A stretch of DNA of 64,000 nucleotides from Combretum micranthum (GCA_024138025.1 JAMXBD010001259.1:186001-250000), one strand, 5' to 3'; counted from the stretch's first letter, positions 48,508 through 60,166 are shown. A program made the numbers and translations. Notes: a model not told the origin generated them from the letters alone.

Positions 48508-49079
48508 TTGTAAACCCTGGTATCCTCATAGTTAAGAAACCCCGGGAATTGGAAGCGAAACCCTAATCCGGTCCAGCTTGGGCTAGTAAGAGAAGCTTAG
48601 GAACCCTAAATCCGGCTTTCCTTCGGTTTCATAATAAAAGAAGTTTTATAAAGTAAATGAATATGAATTATCCTTCTAAAGTATATTTTAGACCTTTGAA
48701 AGTTTTAAATTTGGGAATTTTTCAATTCCGGGCCTTCCCGAGCTCAATTACGGAAAAGCGTGCCCTGGACCATGAATTCAGAAAAATGTTCCGGAATATT
48801 CATTAGAACCGTAATTTTATAAGGATTCCAAAAATATCAATTTCATAATTTTCCGGGCTATAAAAATTACAGTTATAGCTTTTCCTGTGTTTTCGTTACA
48901 ACTAGTAAAGTAGATGTCTTGTCTACTATTCACAAGTACAACCTACACTACACACTACTCATACCCTATTCTTACATCCTTACAACTACTCATTTTAATT
49001 TTCTTTTCCAATGAATTTTGTCTCTTAATTAATTAACATTACATTTTAATTACTTAAATTACAAATATCAAAATTTCAA

Positions 49080-49125
49080 CACACACACACACACACACAA
49101 ACCATGGCCGGCGCCCCCCCCCCCC
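49080..49125. repeat. AC microsatellite followed by poly-C
   Basis: About ten AC units, then CCATGGCCGGCG and 12 C. Related LTR F has a CG-richer purine stretch at this place. Confidence 0.8.
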
Positions 49126-50795
49126 TAGCTTTTCCCTCTCAATTTAATTTATTTTTACTCAATTTATTCAACTAAAACCCTAATCCACTTAATATATATA
49201 CTAAATGTTCATTCTCTCTCCTCATTTTTCACTTGTTTCATTTTTACAAAAGAGAAAACTCTCCTTCTTTTCCCCATTTGTGCCGTGAGCTTCCCCCTCC
49301 CCCACTCTCACATTTTCAACTTATTTTCTCCTCTTTTCTACTCCAAGACTCCATTGGTAGGTTGATTTTAAGTCTTGTTCATCCCAAATCTTGTAATGGC
49401 AAGATCATTCTTGTGTGTTTTCCACCATTAATCCCAATGAGCATGAGCAAGGGACATGAAAACACTACTACAAGAATCTCAAGCCATCACAAGAAGTGGA
49501 TCTAGTATTTGAAAGAGTTTTGTTTGAAATATCATCTTGTTCATGCATGTAAAGTAGAGATCTTGTATATATATTGATGTTCATGCCATGAGATTTATGA
49601 TTCATGCATTATATTTAGTAGATCTAATGTTTAGACATCCACATCTTCATTTACATGTATGATCATAGAGTTATTTTGATTTCCATGTATTGATGATCAT
49701 AAAAATGTAGTCTTGTATATGTATAGATATGTTAGATAGTAGATCTTCATATATAGGAGGCAAGAACATTGAAAAATGAAAGGTTTTGTCAAATATGAAT
49801 GGTTGGAAATTCGGATGAAATTAGAACCCTACTTTGAAAACCACCAAAACCATCTTTAAACTCATATTTTACATGAAAAATGAAGGGTATGTGTAATAGG
49901 TATCTTGAAGGAATGATTTCCACAAATGTAAAACAAGTAGTAAAGTTAGAATGAAAAATATTGATTTATGGATGTATAGTCAAATTCGTATTTTTGGGTG
50001 ATGCCCACATAAACACTTAGTATCTAAGCTTAGATGGCATGTTTTATGAGCTAAATGAAGTCTTTAGATAATAGATATATTGGAGCCCCAATTTTTGATA
50101 CATTAAACAAGTTTTCTCATAAGGAAAATGCAAGAAAAGAAAAATTACAAAATTCGGATTTTTATGAGTAGCTTATTCAAAAACATATTTACTCAATGAA
50201 AAATGTGGGTTTTTATGCATGAATGAAGGTCATGACTAATGGATGTTGGGAACTCATTTTTAATTAGGTGATAAGTAAATTCTAAGGATAAAATCATAAA
50301 AACATTAGGGGATGTAAGGTTGGTGATAATAACTTTTTATAAGGGGCCATTAAGGAAATTCTTGATAACTAGGAATTCATAAGAGTCCATCATCAAAGAT
50401 CATCAAAACCATGCATTTATGGAGTTCATTACATGATATTCATGTTAGGAATTCATTCATATACCATTTATGCATGAATCATCAACTAGGAACATTTCTC
50501 ATCAAAAGCAAAGCAAATTTTCGGAATTGGAGGGTTTACGGAACAGATCTGATCCTACTGTTCCGTGACCTTAATGTTTTCAAAACTTGAAATTAATATT
50601 AGAAATAGATAGATCTTTCGAAGTAGATAGAGATCGATATAAAATTTGCGAAATTCCGAGTTAAAATGACCAAGTTATGGCCGTTTTAAGTCGAGCTTCC
50701 GCAAATAGCGAGAATTCCGAATTCATCTAGTCTAGATGCATAGTTTGGATTAGTTACATGATGAGAATCTCATTAGGATTATTCTTACTTGGTAG

Positions 50796-50862
50796 GTGAT
50801 CCCGAGCAAGACGACCCTACCTCCCGACTATTACTACTAAAAAGACCGCGTCCAATGGCCGA
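50796..50862 (+). other. Exon-like block 2 in LTR G
   Basis: Entered by TTCTTACTTGGTAG and left at GTGAGT; 67 nt ending ATGGCCGA. Confidence 0.55.
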
Positions 50863-51179
50863 GTGAGTTCTACTTCCACTCTCAATTAATGATTGTGATT
50901 GTAATGTAGTGGCACTAGTGGTGTAGGCAAAGATAAAAATGGATATGTATGATGGGGTATATGGGAATTATATATTTGTCTGCTGTTGATGTGCGAAATG
51001 GAACTTAAGAAATATCGAAACCGGGTGTTAAGCTATTGACTGATTAGCTAGTATCTTATATTGAATGTCTGCGAATACTTGTTGGTCACCTAAAAGAATT
51101 GAACTAATGTATATTCGACTTCAATTGTAATTGGATTCATTCATATCACGATGGGGATGGAGCATTAGCATTGGTTGGT

Positions 51180-51262
51180 TTTTCGTGATCCATAAAACGA
51201 ATATGTTGGTTAATCGTGATCCATAAAACGAAATTGTTGGTTAATCGTGATCCATAAAACGA
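51180..51262. repeat. 31-bp tandem repeat in LTR G
   Basis: Three units with TCGTGATCCATAAAACGAA, the reverse complement of the repeat seen in minus-strand LTRs F and F', so it is in the same LTR position. Confidence 0.85.
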
Positions 51263-51516
51263 ATTATTGTTCAGTTGACCGTGAGCTTAAACGGCGTCGT
51301 ACCGCAGGATTCGTTAATCTGCTAACCCGGGATGGAGGGCGTAAGTCCATCCACATATGATTTCCGGTTGGTCATATGTTTGTTGAACTCATTTGTTTGA
51401 TGCATACACTTGCTTGAATAATCACTTGTTTGAATGAATTGTACTTAATTGTGATATGGAAGTTCTTACTCACTAAGCTAGTTAGCTTACGCCCCCATAG
51501 TTTTTATTTATTGCAG

Positions 51517-51558
51517 CACGAGTTTATCTGGCTTAGACCGAGGCAAGCCACAGCTCAG
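51517..51558 (+). other. 42-nt exon-like block 3 in LTR G
   Basis: TTTATTGCAG precedes it and GTACCG follows it. It is exactly 42 nt and open in the phase set by ATGGCCGA of block 2. Its sequence differs from F, yet length and borders are the same. Confidence 0.5.
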
Positions 51559-52237
51559 GTACCGGAGATAGGAGTTTCCCATAGAAGTTTACTTCATTCT
51601 TTTTGTATAGACTTCCGTTGGAAACTAAAGGACTCTGGATGACTGTAATGGACTTGATATTATTTTACGGGGGAATGCCCCTTAGATTTTGTAAAGTATA
51701 ATTATGCGTTTTGGTTTGTTATCTATGGCTAATGAATGCCACATTAAACTACTTAACTCCATTGGTTGAGTATTCTCTTGTCGTAAAGGAATGCTTTACA
51801 CCTATATAAGACTCCCGAAGGGCCCGGATAGGGAATTCGAGAGTCTTATTTAGGATGTGGCGGGCTGTTACATTTAGAGTACCCTATGGGGTGACAGCAG
51901 GCTTCCGAAAGAGATGTGACTCAATGGATACTATGCGTGAACATTTTATTTTTCTTAAGCCAAACCTTATTCAATTTTATTAGGGAGCGATCAGTCAATT
52001 TAGCAAATAATTAACAGTCATATAAGTAAGTAAGTAAATAAATACATTTAAACAAGCAGTTTGAAGTTGCGATATTCTTAATTCTCATTTCACGCATAAA
52101 CAAAGAATCACATGTATATACATAACCCCGAATTCCCCAATTATATATCCTTTTTTTTTTTTAATCTTTTCTTAGTATACTAATGCTACTACTTTACAAG
52201 CACAAGTAAGGTGACGAAATTAAGAGGAATAACTCAC

Positions 52238-52304
52238 TCGTCCATTTCGCGATCTTCTTAGTCGTAGTTATCTTCGGGTAGGGTATTCTCGTATCCTTCG
52301 TCAC
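52238..52304 (-). other. Exon-like block 2 in LTR A'
   Basis: On the minus strand TTCTTTTACCTAG precedes it and GTGAGT follows it. It is 67 nt and ends ATGGACGA. Confidence 0.5.
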
Positions 52305-54297
52305 CTAGGTAAAAGAAATACTCGAGATGAGTATTTTGTAGAAATTCTACTTAAACTTTCAAATTCTATTTCACTATGTATGTCAAATTCTTATAGAATG
52401 AAATTCCAATTTAAAATGGCCATAACTTGCTCATTTTAACTTGAAATTTCGCATATAATATACCGTTTTCTACCTATTCAAAAAGATCTACCCATTTATA
52501 AGGTTATATTTGTCATAAAAAGTCATTTGGGTTTCGAAAACGTTGGGTATAAATTTAAAACGAATATTACTAGATTTTTGCAAAACCATTTTCTAACTCA
52601 ACTTTATTCAAAAATCCTTTAGTAAAAATATAAATATATATATATATATATAAAATTGATAAATCCTTTGAGTATATAGATAAGCTCACTTTATATGCAA
52701 AATTTCTAATGGTAGTGTCTCAAAAATTTATTTTATAAAATAATTCTTTTTAAAAGTGTTAAAACTTAACTTGAAAAATTTCTTTTCAAGTATTTCGAAG
52801 AAACTTTATATTTTCATAAATTATTATAAATGAGTATATTCTTATTTTATTTTCTTCATTCATTTTTCCAAAATAAGTAAATTTTCCTTTAACCTTAGTC
52901 TTTCATAAATTTTACTTTTAGTGATAAAATATCAAAGTTATCAAAGTGTATTAACTTGCTGATAACCTTTTTATAACTTTGTATTTAGAATGGTTTTAGA
53001 AAATGAGTCTTGTCTTCTTACATTTATTATCTAAAATATAACTTTTTGTTTTTTAAAACTTGCTCTTTTTATTTTCTTTGAAAAGAATCCTTTTTATTGA
53101 TAAAATCCTTTGTTTTTAATCTTATCTTATTTATATTCTTTGAAAATAAGTTTCTTCTTTAGGAACTTAAAAATCATTATTTTGCTAAGTGAGTTCATAA
53201 CTTTATGAGTTGATTTTATCTTAACTTTGAAAACTAGTTTGTTTCTTGGTTTTGTCATGGAATTTAAAAGAGTTTAATCTTTAAGCTTTTTCTAAGAACT
53301 TTGAAAACTAACAAATTATTTTACTAAAACTTAGGTTCCCATAATATAAAATGAAAGTATTTATTTCTTATGTTTCCTTGGTAAAACTATCTTTGTTATT
53401 TTTAAGAAAACTTTGAGAAAACTTATATTACTCTATTTTTATGTTGTTTGATAATAACTCCATTATTTTGTCAAAAGTCACATAATAGAAAATCTAGTTT
53501 GAGGTTCCCTTGGTAAAATTTTACTTTTAAGTTAGTTGAGACAATATCATTGTGTAGATGCAAGTATTATGAGCATGTAAAATAATAAGAACATGAGAAA
53601 ATACTAGAAACAAATAATAATAAGCAAAATAATAAAAATATCAAGTATTGAAAACCTTAGCTTCATCAAGGTATCCCGGTCAAGTATTGGGAGCCTTAGT
53701 TTCATCAAGGCATCCCGGGACTAAGAATAGACTAGTCACAAACGAATAAAGAAAAGATTGTTTTGATTTGATATAGACAAGTCTAACACTAGAAAGACTA
53801 GTCTTAAAAAAATAGCATGAAATAAATAAACTGCAAAGCATGAAATTAAATAAATAACAAGTGAGCTTATATGCTCTAAAGATTATATATAAATACATAA
53901 ATATATTTAGTTACATATGAATAATAAAATCAACATAGCATCATAATAAAATAGGAAGTTCATGTGCAAGAACAAAAAATGAACATGTTGTTGCTTTTAC
54001 CACTCATATGAGTTTCAAAACAACACCATAGTCATGTTAAGTTACATGACATGAGTAAATAAATGGTTGGAAGAGGTTTACCTAAAGTCTTTATGTGGTA
54101 TGAAGATGGTAGATGAAAGGGGTATTATGTGAGTAGTGATATGTGGTAGAAAGTTTGTGTATAAGGAATGATTTTTGTGAAGAATTGGTTTAAGAGAGTT
54201 TTGGTAGAGAGAACTCTTGAAGAGAGGATTTGTGGAGAGATTTTGAGAGAGTTTTGGTAATGAAATGAATTGCGTGAAAGAATGAAGGAGGAAGGGG

Positions 54298-54307
54298 GTA
54301 TTTATAG
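54298..54307 (-). promoter_or_regulatory. TATA box of LTR A'
   Basis: CTATAAATAC on the minus strand; donor-like AG/GTAAAC at 54082/54081. Confidence 0.6.
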
Positions 54308-55461
54308 AATTTTAGAGTGAAAATTAGATGTAATTAAATTAATTGAAAAAGAAAATAATTGGAGAGGGAGGAGAGAGAGGGGTGGACGGCAAGGCATAAA
54401 GGGAGAGAGAAATTTGATAAAAAAAATTAATTTTAGAAGAAAAGTGTAAGAGAAGTTTAGTAATATGTGGTGTAGAATTTTTATAGGAAAAGAAAATTGT
54501 AAGAAATAGGTATGTAGGTGTAAGAATAGGTAGTAAGAAAAAGTAGAGATAGAGGAATAGTAATGAATAGTGGAAAAGTACTATGAATAGTAAACTAGAC
54601 AATTAAAGTACTGGTAGTAATAAAAACACGTGTAATAATGCGATATCTGTAATTTTTAGCAACTGAAAAATTCTAAAACTGATATTTTTGAAAACATTAT
54701 ATTTTTACGAGTCTATTGGTATCAACAGAATATTTTTACCAACCGTGTACCCGGGCATGATTTTTGAAAACTAATCCCGTATGGATCCGAAGGACACTAG
54801 AAATTTGTGAATCTGATATTTTTAAGCTTCCATATATTATTACGAACTATTATCAACAATTATTTTTATTTCATTGTTTAGGGTTTAAGACGCGGGATTG
54901 CTAGATCTTAAACACTAGGTTTGTTTGTAAGCTTTGTTGCTTTTAGGGTTTTGGTTTTACATCCGGTTTCGTTGAGTTATTCGTAAGATCGTATAATTTT
55001 AGAGTTTTGACCGTTTTATATTTTTAGCTCAATATCTATGGTTTATCTTATTTTATTTGTGATTATTTAATAGTTTTTAGTTCTCGGGATCGTTTAACCA
55101 AGTCTAGGGTTATGAGTTGACTCAGTTTGACTTTTGGTGAAAATTGAAATTTCTGATTCCAAAATTCACCGAGGGTTTTAAGATCTTAGCATTTTATTGT
55201 CGAGCATTATTTGAATATATCATTTTGATTTGCGTTATAGGAATTTGGTAGATGATTTGATTGGCGTACGGATGTTGATTCAACCCAATAGTTGGATTTT
55301 ATATTTTTGTTACGAGGGTTCTTATTTTCTCAAGATTAAGAATTTTCGTGTTTGACCTGATTTAGAATTCGGTTTTAACTTGGGCGATTTTCGGGATTCC
55401 AATTTTGAAATTAGACTTCTATGATTATTTTCTATGAATTATGAAAATTTTAGGGTTTACA

Positions 55462-55474
55462 ACCTACCCACCTT
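55462..55474 (-). other. Polypurine tract of the minus-strand chromovirus
   Basis: On the minus strand AAGGTGGGTAGGT directly precedes the LTR start TGTAAACCC at 55461. Upstream TTGAGGACAAAAC matches the same place in the nested chromovirus. Confidence 0.85.
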
Positions 55475-55485
55475 AAAGAAAGTTT

Positions 55486-56107
55486 TGTCCTCAAGTCTTT
55501 AGGGGCATTCCCCTGCTAAAAACTATAAATCTATTACAAGAGATTTTCTAAGAAATTTTCATATTATCTAACGCTAAACTTCATTTAAAGGAATTCCTTA
55601 ACCAAAAGGAAAATACCTGACTGCAGGGTCTACGTGGCTTCGGCCACAAATATGTAAACTGCAAAAGATATCTATAGAGGTATAAGCTAATAGGCTTAGT
55701 GAGAATTATTTCCATAATAAAATTTCTTGTGTAAGAAAGTTCAAACAAGTTATTTAACAAATCAAGTGAAATGCAACATGCACGTGGGCAAACAAGGCAT
55801 ATATTTTTCCAGGAACTATAGGTTGAATGGATTTACGCCCTCCATTCGGGATTTGGTGATGTATAATCTCAAAACGAGTAGTTTTAATTAAGTTATGCTT
55901 TCGATCAATACCGCCAAGCGTATAAGGTTTACTCGGGTTAAGCGATGCTTCTAAACTTTTCGTTAAGCAATCGCTTTCAATCATAACTGCCAAGTGTTGC
56001 TTTCAACCGTGCTACTATCCTTTTCACCCAAGGATAATAACCCCATGCAATGTGACTCACTTCGTGGTATGCATCAATCAATTTATTTAAGATATAATAA
56101 CGTTTTA
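55486..56107 (-). mobile_element. Type-C LTR fragment
   Basis: About 620 bases matching 60396-60975 and solo C at about 30570-31190, with the LTR start and the last ~220 bases missing. The left border meets the polypurine side at CAAG, which is shared by both partners. Confidence 0.85.
55617..55658 (-). other. 42-nt exon-like block 3 in the LTR-C fragment
   Basis: On the minus strand TTTTGCAG precedes it and GTATTT follows it; 42 nt, two changes from the copy at 60524-60565. Confidence 0.5.
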
Positions 56108-56640
56108 TTCTCTTAGGATAATACTTGATCCCGAGATCATAGTCTTTGATTAACTCTAGTTATCTCCTTTTCCTCATGTTTATTCTTTTGTCTTAGAATA
56201 GACTAAGCTGTCATTAATAAAGACAATTACACATTTATCCAACAGAGGTTTATATACTCGATTTGCACTAGTCAATCCAAATGGCATTGCTAGAAACTCG
56301 TAGTGTCCATAACGAGTTCGAAAAGTAGTCTTCCGTATCATCTTTTGATTTGATCCTAAATTGGTGGTACTTTGATCTTAAGTCAATGCGAGAGAACACA
56401 TTTGCTCCTTGTAGATGGTCAAAAGATCATCAATCCTAGGGAGTGGGTACTTATCCTTGATTGTGACTTTGTTCATTTCCTGATAATCAATGCATGGATC
56501 CATCCTTTTTCTTTATAACCCAAACTGGTTCATTCCATGGTGACATACTTGGTTGTATAAAACCTTGATCTAATAGTTCTTGTAGCTATTTCTCTAACTC
56601 TTTTAACTCCACTAGGGCCATTCGATATGGTGCCTTAGCA
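56108..56640 (-). pseudogene. Chromovirus RT remnant fused to an RNase H scrap
   Basis: Translating the minus strand gives RT pieces in order from about 56600 to 56175: a [19 protein letters not shown] start, a decayed [11 protein letters not shown] stretch, then the [12 protein letters not shown] region at about 56290-56340. The catalytic site is changed: the first Asp of FIDD is Asn (56213-56215). Shortly after it the frame jumps to a piece that matches the end of RNase H in the nested chromovirus (the [10 protein letters not shown] motif). About 640 bases between them are missing. Many stops and indels are present. It lies just upstream of the LTR-C fragment, in the same direction. Confidence 0.75.
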
Positions 56641-57240
56641 ATTTGGTTCCATATTGGCCATTAGTTCAATCTCAAAATCAATCTCTCTCTTCGGAGATGA
56701 TCGAAGCGATTCATTAGAAAACTTATTGATAACGGGGATATTTTCCAAGATAGGTTTTTCTTTATCTTCTTCTGTGTCATCAAGGTAGTTATCTATTTCC
56801 TTTGAAACTTCCTCTGGCAACTCGAACGAATATAACTCCTCTTTCATTGCTATCGTGGATTCTCCAACAAACATTATCTTCTTTCCTTCTTGGTCCACGA
56901 ATTCCATGCTCTTAATCTATTGTGGCTTTAACAAGAGATAATCAATTCATACAAAGGGTTACATCATATTTGCTTAGTTCCATTATGAAGTCACAGGTGG
57001 ATGGATGTCCTTATATCCTTGTTGGACGATCCTTCAACACTTCTTGGGTTTCAACAAACTTCCCGTGGGAGTTTTGATCTTAAAGCTGGGAGTTGTCGTT
57101 GTTATTGATAGTCCAAACTTCTTAGCTAAACTAGGTGTAACGAAAGAATGTGTTGCTTCAAAAAAGAGAAAAAGCATTATGTCATTGCATGCTTCCTGCA
57201 TATCTAATAGGGGAATTACTACTTCTACTCGCATATCTAC
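56635..57240 (-). pseudogene. Protease and protease-RT linker
   Basis: The minus-strand frame 57034-57234 holds the end of the retropepsin-like domain (ATHSFVTPS, then KKFGLS). The catalytic DSG triplet in front of ATHSF is lost: the residues there read FFE. The frame 56635-56907 is the acidic linker that normally follows (many Glu and Asp), ending in a piece like the usual pre-RT segment. Stops between 56907 and 57034 separate the two. It sits in the expected place between gag and RT. Confidence 0.7.
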
Positions 57241-57254
57241 TTATCTATAAAACT

Positions 57255-58660
57255 TTAAACTCTTACAACAAAAGAATAAACAACGATTAAGGTTCTCGGC
57301 TTACCGGTTCCCAAGTCACAGCTATAGTCTTCACTGCAGTTTAAGGCAGCCAAGTCTCCTTCCTCTTCATCCATCTCTTCACTTATCCATCGTCCTTGCA
57401 AGTTGTAAACTCTGGTTCCTGAAGTAGTGGATCCTAACTTGCTTCCACTCCTACTTCCATTTCTATTCCTAGTCCTTATTGGAATAGCTCCTTCGGAAGA
57501 TCTTGTCAAGACATTCCTCCTCTGTGGACATTCATTAGCAAAATGTCCTACTTGCTTACAGACATAGCAAGTATTGTTTGCCTTCTTTGGACATTTCGTC
57601 ATCTTATGGTTTGCGTCTCCATAGAAGAAACACTTTCCAAACAACTAGGTGCACTTTTTGGGGTAATGTGCTCCATTGCACTTCCAGTAATCGATGTTTT
57701 TAGGAAGGAACCTCCCACTGTTAACATTGCTCTTATAGTTGTTGGAGAGCTTGAATCTCTTTTATGGGGGTGTGGAACTGGGTCCATCATAAAACTTTTT
57801 CCCAAAAGTCAGGACTTTCCTTTCCTCTATCATTTCCTTCCTTTTCCTTGCTCCTTCTATAATTCGAGCTCTTTTTACCAATTCTCAGTAACTTCTGATG
57901 TCAAATTCTTCCAACCTCATTCTCATATTCTCGTCCAATCCTCCTAGGAAGACTTGTCTTTTCAATTCCTTGCTGTACTTGTAGGAGTCGAGACATATTG
58001 CAGCAATCTACTAAACTCAGTCTCGCACTGCTTAATAGTCCTTCCTTTTTGAGCAATTTGTAAGAAGTCTGCACTGTACCTCACTCGTAAGCTTCCCGGG
58101 AAATAATTTTCCAAGAACTCATATCTAAACATTTCCCAAGTGACCGGGGTCATTAGCTCTCTTTTCTTTGATTCCCACTATATTTTAGCATTCAGACGAA
58201 GCATAAATGTCCCATACTTGATTTGTAGGTAAAGCGGGACCTCGTATACATCAAAAGACCTTTCGATCTGGGCAAGCTAATCTTCAGCCTCATCTAGCTT
58301 ATCGTAAGCTCCATCAAAATAATGGTTACTTCGAATAAAATCAGGTAACGAGCTCTTGTACGGCCTTAGAGGTGGAAGTGGAGGTAGCGGTGCATTTTGG
58401 GAGTGCATGCTCCTTTGTATAGATACTTCAATTGACATTTGTTGTTGCGGCAGAGTTAGTACAGGTGTCGGTACTAGTACGAGTTTAGATACGGGTGCAG
58501 GTACAGGCATGTTCTGCCTAGCACTTGGGTTAGGTGTCCTATTGTAGCATGCAAGTCTACTTACGGTGCAGCGGCTGCTTGTGGGACAGTCATTTCTACT
58601 TTAATTTCTGGTTGATTAAAGGCACTTTGCTTCATCCTGCGTCCTCTTCTACTTCGGCTA
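57255..58660 (-). pseudogene. gag: Chromovirus gag with two zinc knuckles
   Basis: Reading right to left, a basic start lies near 58640. A Pro/Gln-rich segment and PDFIRSNHYFDGAYD follow (58277-58510). Next, in the same frame, is the capsid-like domain with TWEMFRYEFLENYFP and FSRLLQYV (57962-58153). One frameshift near 57650 leads to the nucleocapsid part (57255-57644). The second zinc knuckle is intact, C-x2-C-x4-H-x4-C at 57528-57569. The first has Tyr in place of its second Cys. Stops at about 58276 and 57962 break the frame. The product would package the element's RNA in a cytoplasmic particle. Confidence 0.85.
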
Positions 58661-59002
58661 TTTTAAATTTTTCTAAGTTAGATTTTATTATTTTGATATC
58701 TTTGTTAAATCTTTGACAGAAATTTTTACGGATATAACGAAAACTTGCTGGCGTAAATAGCTACTAAAATAAGAAATAAAATTTAAATCAAAGTAAATTT
58801 TGAGATCATAAATGAAGCATAAATTCATTAGAAAATTAATACAGCGAGTGCAAGAACCTTACATAGCAACAAGGTCAATCACAACAATCACAAACAAAAC
58901 AACAAAACACCTTTTTGAAAACATAAAAAGATAGACTAGGATTGCTGATCTAGTCAAAATTTAAGCTGGACTAAAAGGGATATACTTGGCTTCCTCCTTC
59001 CT
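58661..59002 (-). other. Spacer between extra ORF and gag
   Basis: AT-rich stretch with no frame; holds a short A/C-rich tract at about 58850-58925. May be the untranslated leader of gag. Confidence 0.4.
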
Positions 59003-59981
59003 TCATTCTTCGGGCGCATCTCCAGGGTTTCTGCTAGACGTCCCTGGGTTTCTTTTTCTCATAAATTGTTGAAAATATTTCTTCCTCTTTTTGGCTGCTT
59101 CCCTCGACCTTTCATGTATGTTAGCTAGTTCAGCTTCAGCTAGATCCGGCACTATATTATGAATAGTCTTCCAGGTAATCTCTTCTCCAGTTTCCATGCT
59201 ACCATTCACATTTGTTGTTGGTGGGGTACCATCCATGTCAATGGTTAGGTTTGCTTCCTATCTCCCTCGAGCCTATTGTTCTTCCAGATAGCGGATGATT
59301 CCTCCTTCCTTGCTATTCCAGGGTTTATAGATTCCAGAAGCGGTCTGGTTTCCTGCTTCTTGTTCGGGTCGTCCTTCTTGGTCTTCCTCCGGATCTTCAT
59401 CGGATTCTTCCTTAGACTCTTCACTTGCTTTTGTCATCACTTATTCCCTTATTATCATTCCATTCCTACTTAGGCGTAGAACTTCATTTCTTCTTAGTTG
59501 GATTCCTGTGAAGGTTGGTGGCTCAGTAGATATTTCAGTTGGTAGTCGCAAAACTTCTTGGTAAACTCCATGCCAGTAGAAAGCTTTGTTGAGGTCAGCT
59601 TTCATCCATTCTAGATGATCCGTTAAATCATCATGCGTGTACACGAACACTGGTCTAATAAGTGTCAAAGTTCGGAAATGGAGAAAAGTTTAGTATCCAT
59701 CATCTCTAAGGACAAACATCGCTTCCTTCAGCATCGGTCAGTCTTCGACTATCGTAGCGATCCATTCTACGGCATATATCATTTCTATCTCGGACCATTT
59801 ATTCCCTAAGGGATAGTTATGAATGGTCTGCACTATTCCTTTCCACTCTATAGTCAACAATCCTTTCTTCCAAATCAGAAACGTCTGTCGGATGGTCTTA
59901 GGTTGTCCAGCCAAAGCAAACTCTTCACATAATACCTCAAGTCTCAAACGGTAGTTCTCCATGGCTTCAAAGTGTCCTTCC
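59003..59981 (-). pseudogene. Extra ORF between primer site and gag, unknown function
   Basis: The minus-strand frame stays in one phase for about 320 codons from ATG 59962 to a stop at 59003-59005, with no frameshift. Five in-frame stops interrupt it. Each of the five could arise by one C-to-T or G-to-A change, but I cannot show that. The N-terminal third has alternating charged and hydrophobic residues (WSEIEMIYAVEWIA). The middle has VFVYTHDDLTDHLEWM. The C-terminal third is rich in Glu, Lys and Arg with a basic patch (AAKKRKKYFQQF). I do not recognise a family and see no zinc finger or membrane segment. The frame is open back to 59981, where a TTTCAG acceptor-like site lies. It is not part of gag, which starts about 350 bases further on. 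Confidence 0.6.
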
Positions 59982-60154
59982 CTGAAATTTTTAGCCTATA
60001 GATGGGCCTTGTCTAAGATAATCTATGAAAAAGAGAGAGAAGTTAGAAAACTTATTCTACCTGTTCCATCTTATCTAGGTCTTTCTTATTTCTATTCTAA
60101 CTTGTTTCTTCTTAAGTCCAATTCTATAATTTTGATTCCTAGATTCTAAACCAT
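59982..60154 (-). other. Leader with two candidate 3' splice sites
   Basis: On the minus strand a strong pyrimidine tract ends in TTTTTCATAG just before 60022, and a weaker AATTTCAG lies before 59981. Both feed the extra ORF. Only the 59981 site keeps the phase set by the LTR blocks. Confidence 0.35.
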
Positions 60155-60166
60155 GCTCTGATACCA
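60155..60166 (-). other. Primer-binding site, initiator tRNA-Met type
   Basis: On the minus strand TGGTATCAGAGC lies 8 bases after the LTR end. This is the standard Ty3/gypsy chromovirus primer site. Confidence 0.92.

Larger units (their letters stand above)
45341..51896 (+). mobile_element. Internally deleted chromovirus nested in LTR A'
   Basis: A Ty3/gypsy element 6556 bp long: truncated 5' LTR (45341-45908), part of pol with a chromodomain, polypurine tract and a full 3' LTR. Most of the 5' LTR, the primer site, gag, protease and the RT N-terminus are missing. The flanking 5-mers gaagc and gcagg match at only 3 of 5 positions, so no sound target duplication is seen. The chromodomain places it in the chromoviruses, most likely the Tekay/Del clade. 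Confidence 0.92.
48509..51896 (+). mobile_element. 3' LTR (type G, 3388 bp) of the nested chromovirus
   Basis: Starts TGTAAACCCTGG and ends GGGGTGACA. Most of its length matches LTR F, but it lacks about 0.9 kb found at the start of F. It carries an AC repeat (49080-49099), a run of 12 C (49114-49125) and the 31-bp tandem repeat in inverse orientation (about 51180-51262). No gene; the frame at 49233-49505 is in the leader. Confidence 0.92.
44536..55461 (-). mobile_element. LTR A' (type A), 3' LTR of a minus-strand chromovirus, interrupted
   Basis: Its plus-strand left end is TGTCACGCCTCG at 44536. Its right end GGGTTTACA at 55461 abuts a polypurine tract, so this is a 3' LTR and not a solo LTR. 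Without the nested chromovirus (45341-51896) it is about 4.37 kb, like solo A. The flanking sequence at the insertion (CATGGCC...GGAGTAG and CTTCCGAAAGAGATGTGAC) reads as one continuous stretch in solo A near 19865-19945. Confidence 0.9.

Noticed and set aside
45336..51901. Target duplication of the nested chromovirus
   Set aside because: The flanking 5-mers gaagc and gcagg match at only 3 of 5 positions, so I do not claim a duplication.
57528..57569. CCHC zinc knuckle as a host RNA-binding gene
   Set aside because: It lies in order behind a gag capsid-like domain and ahead of protease and RT, so it is retrotransposon gag.
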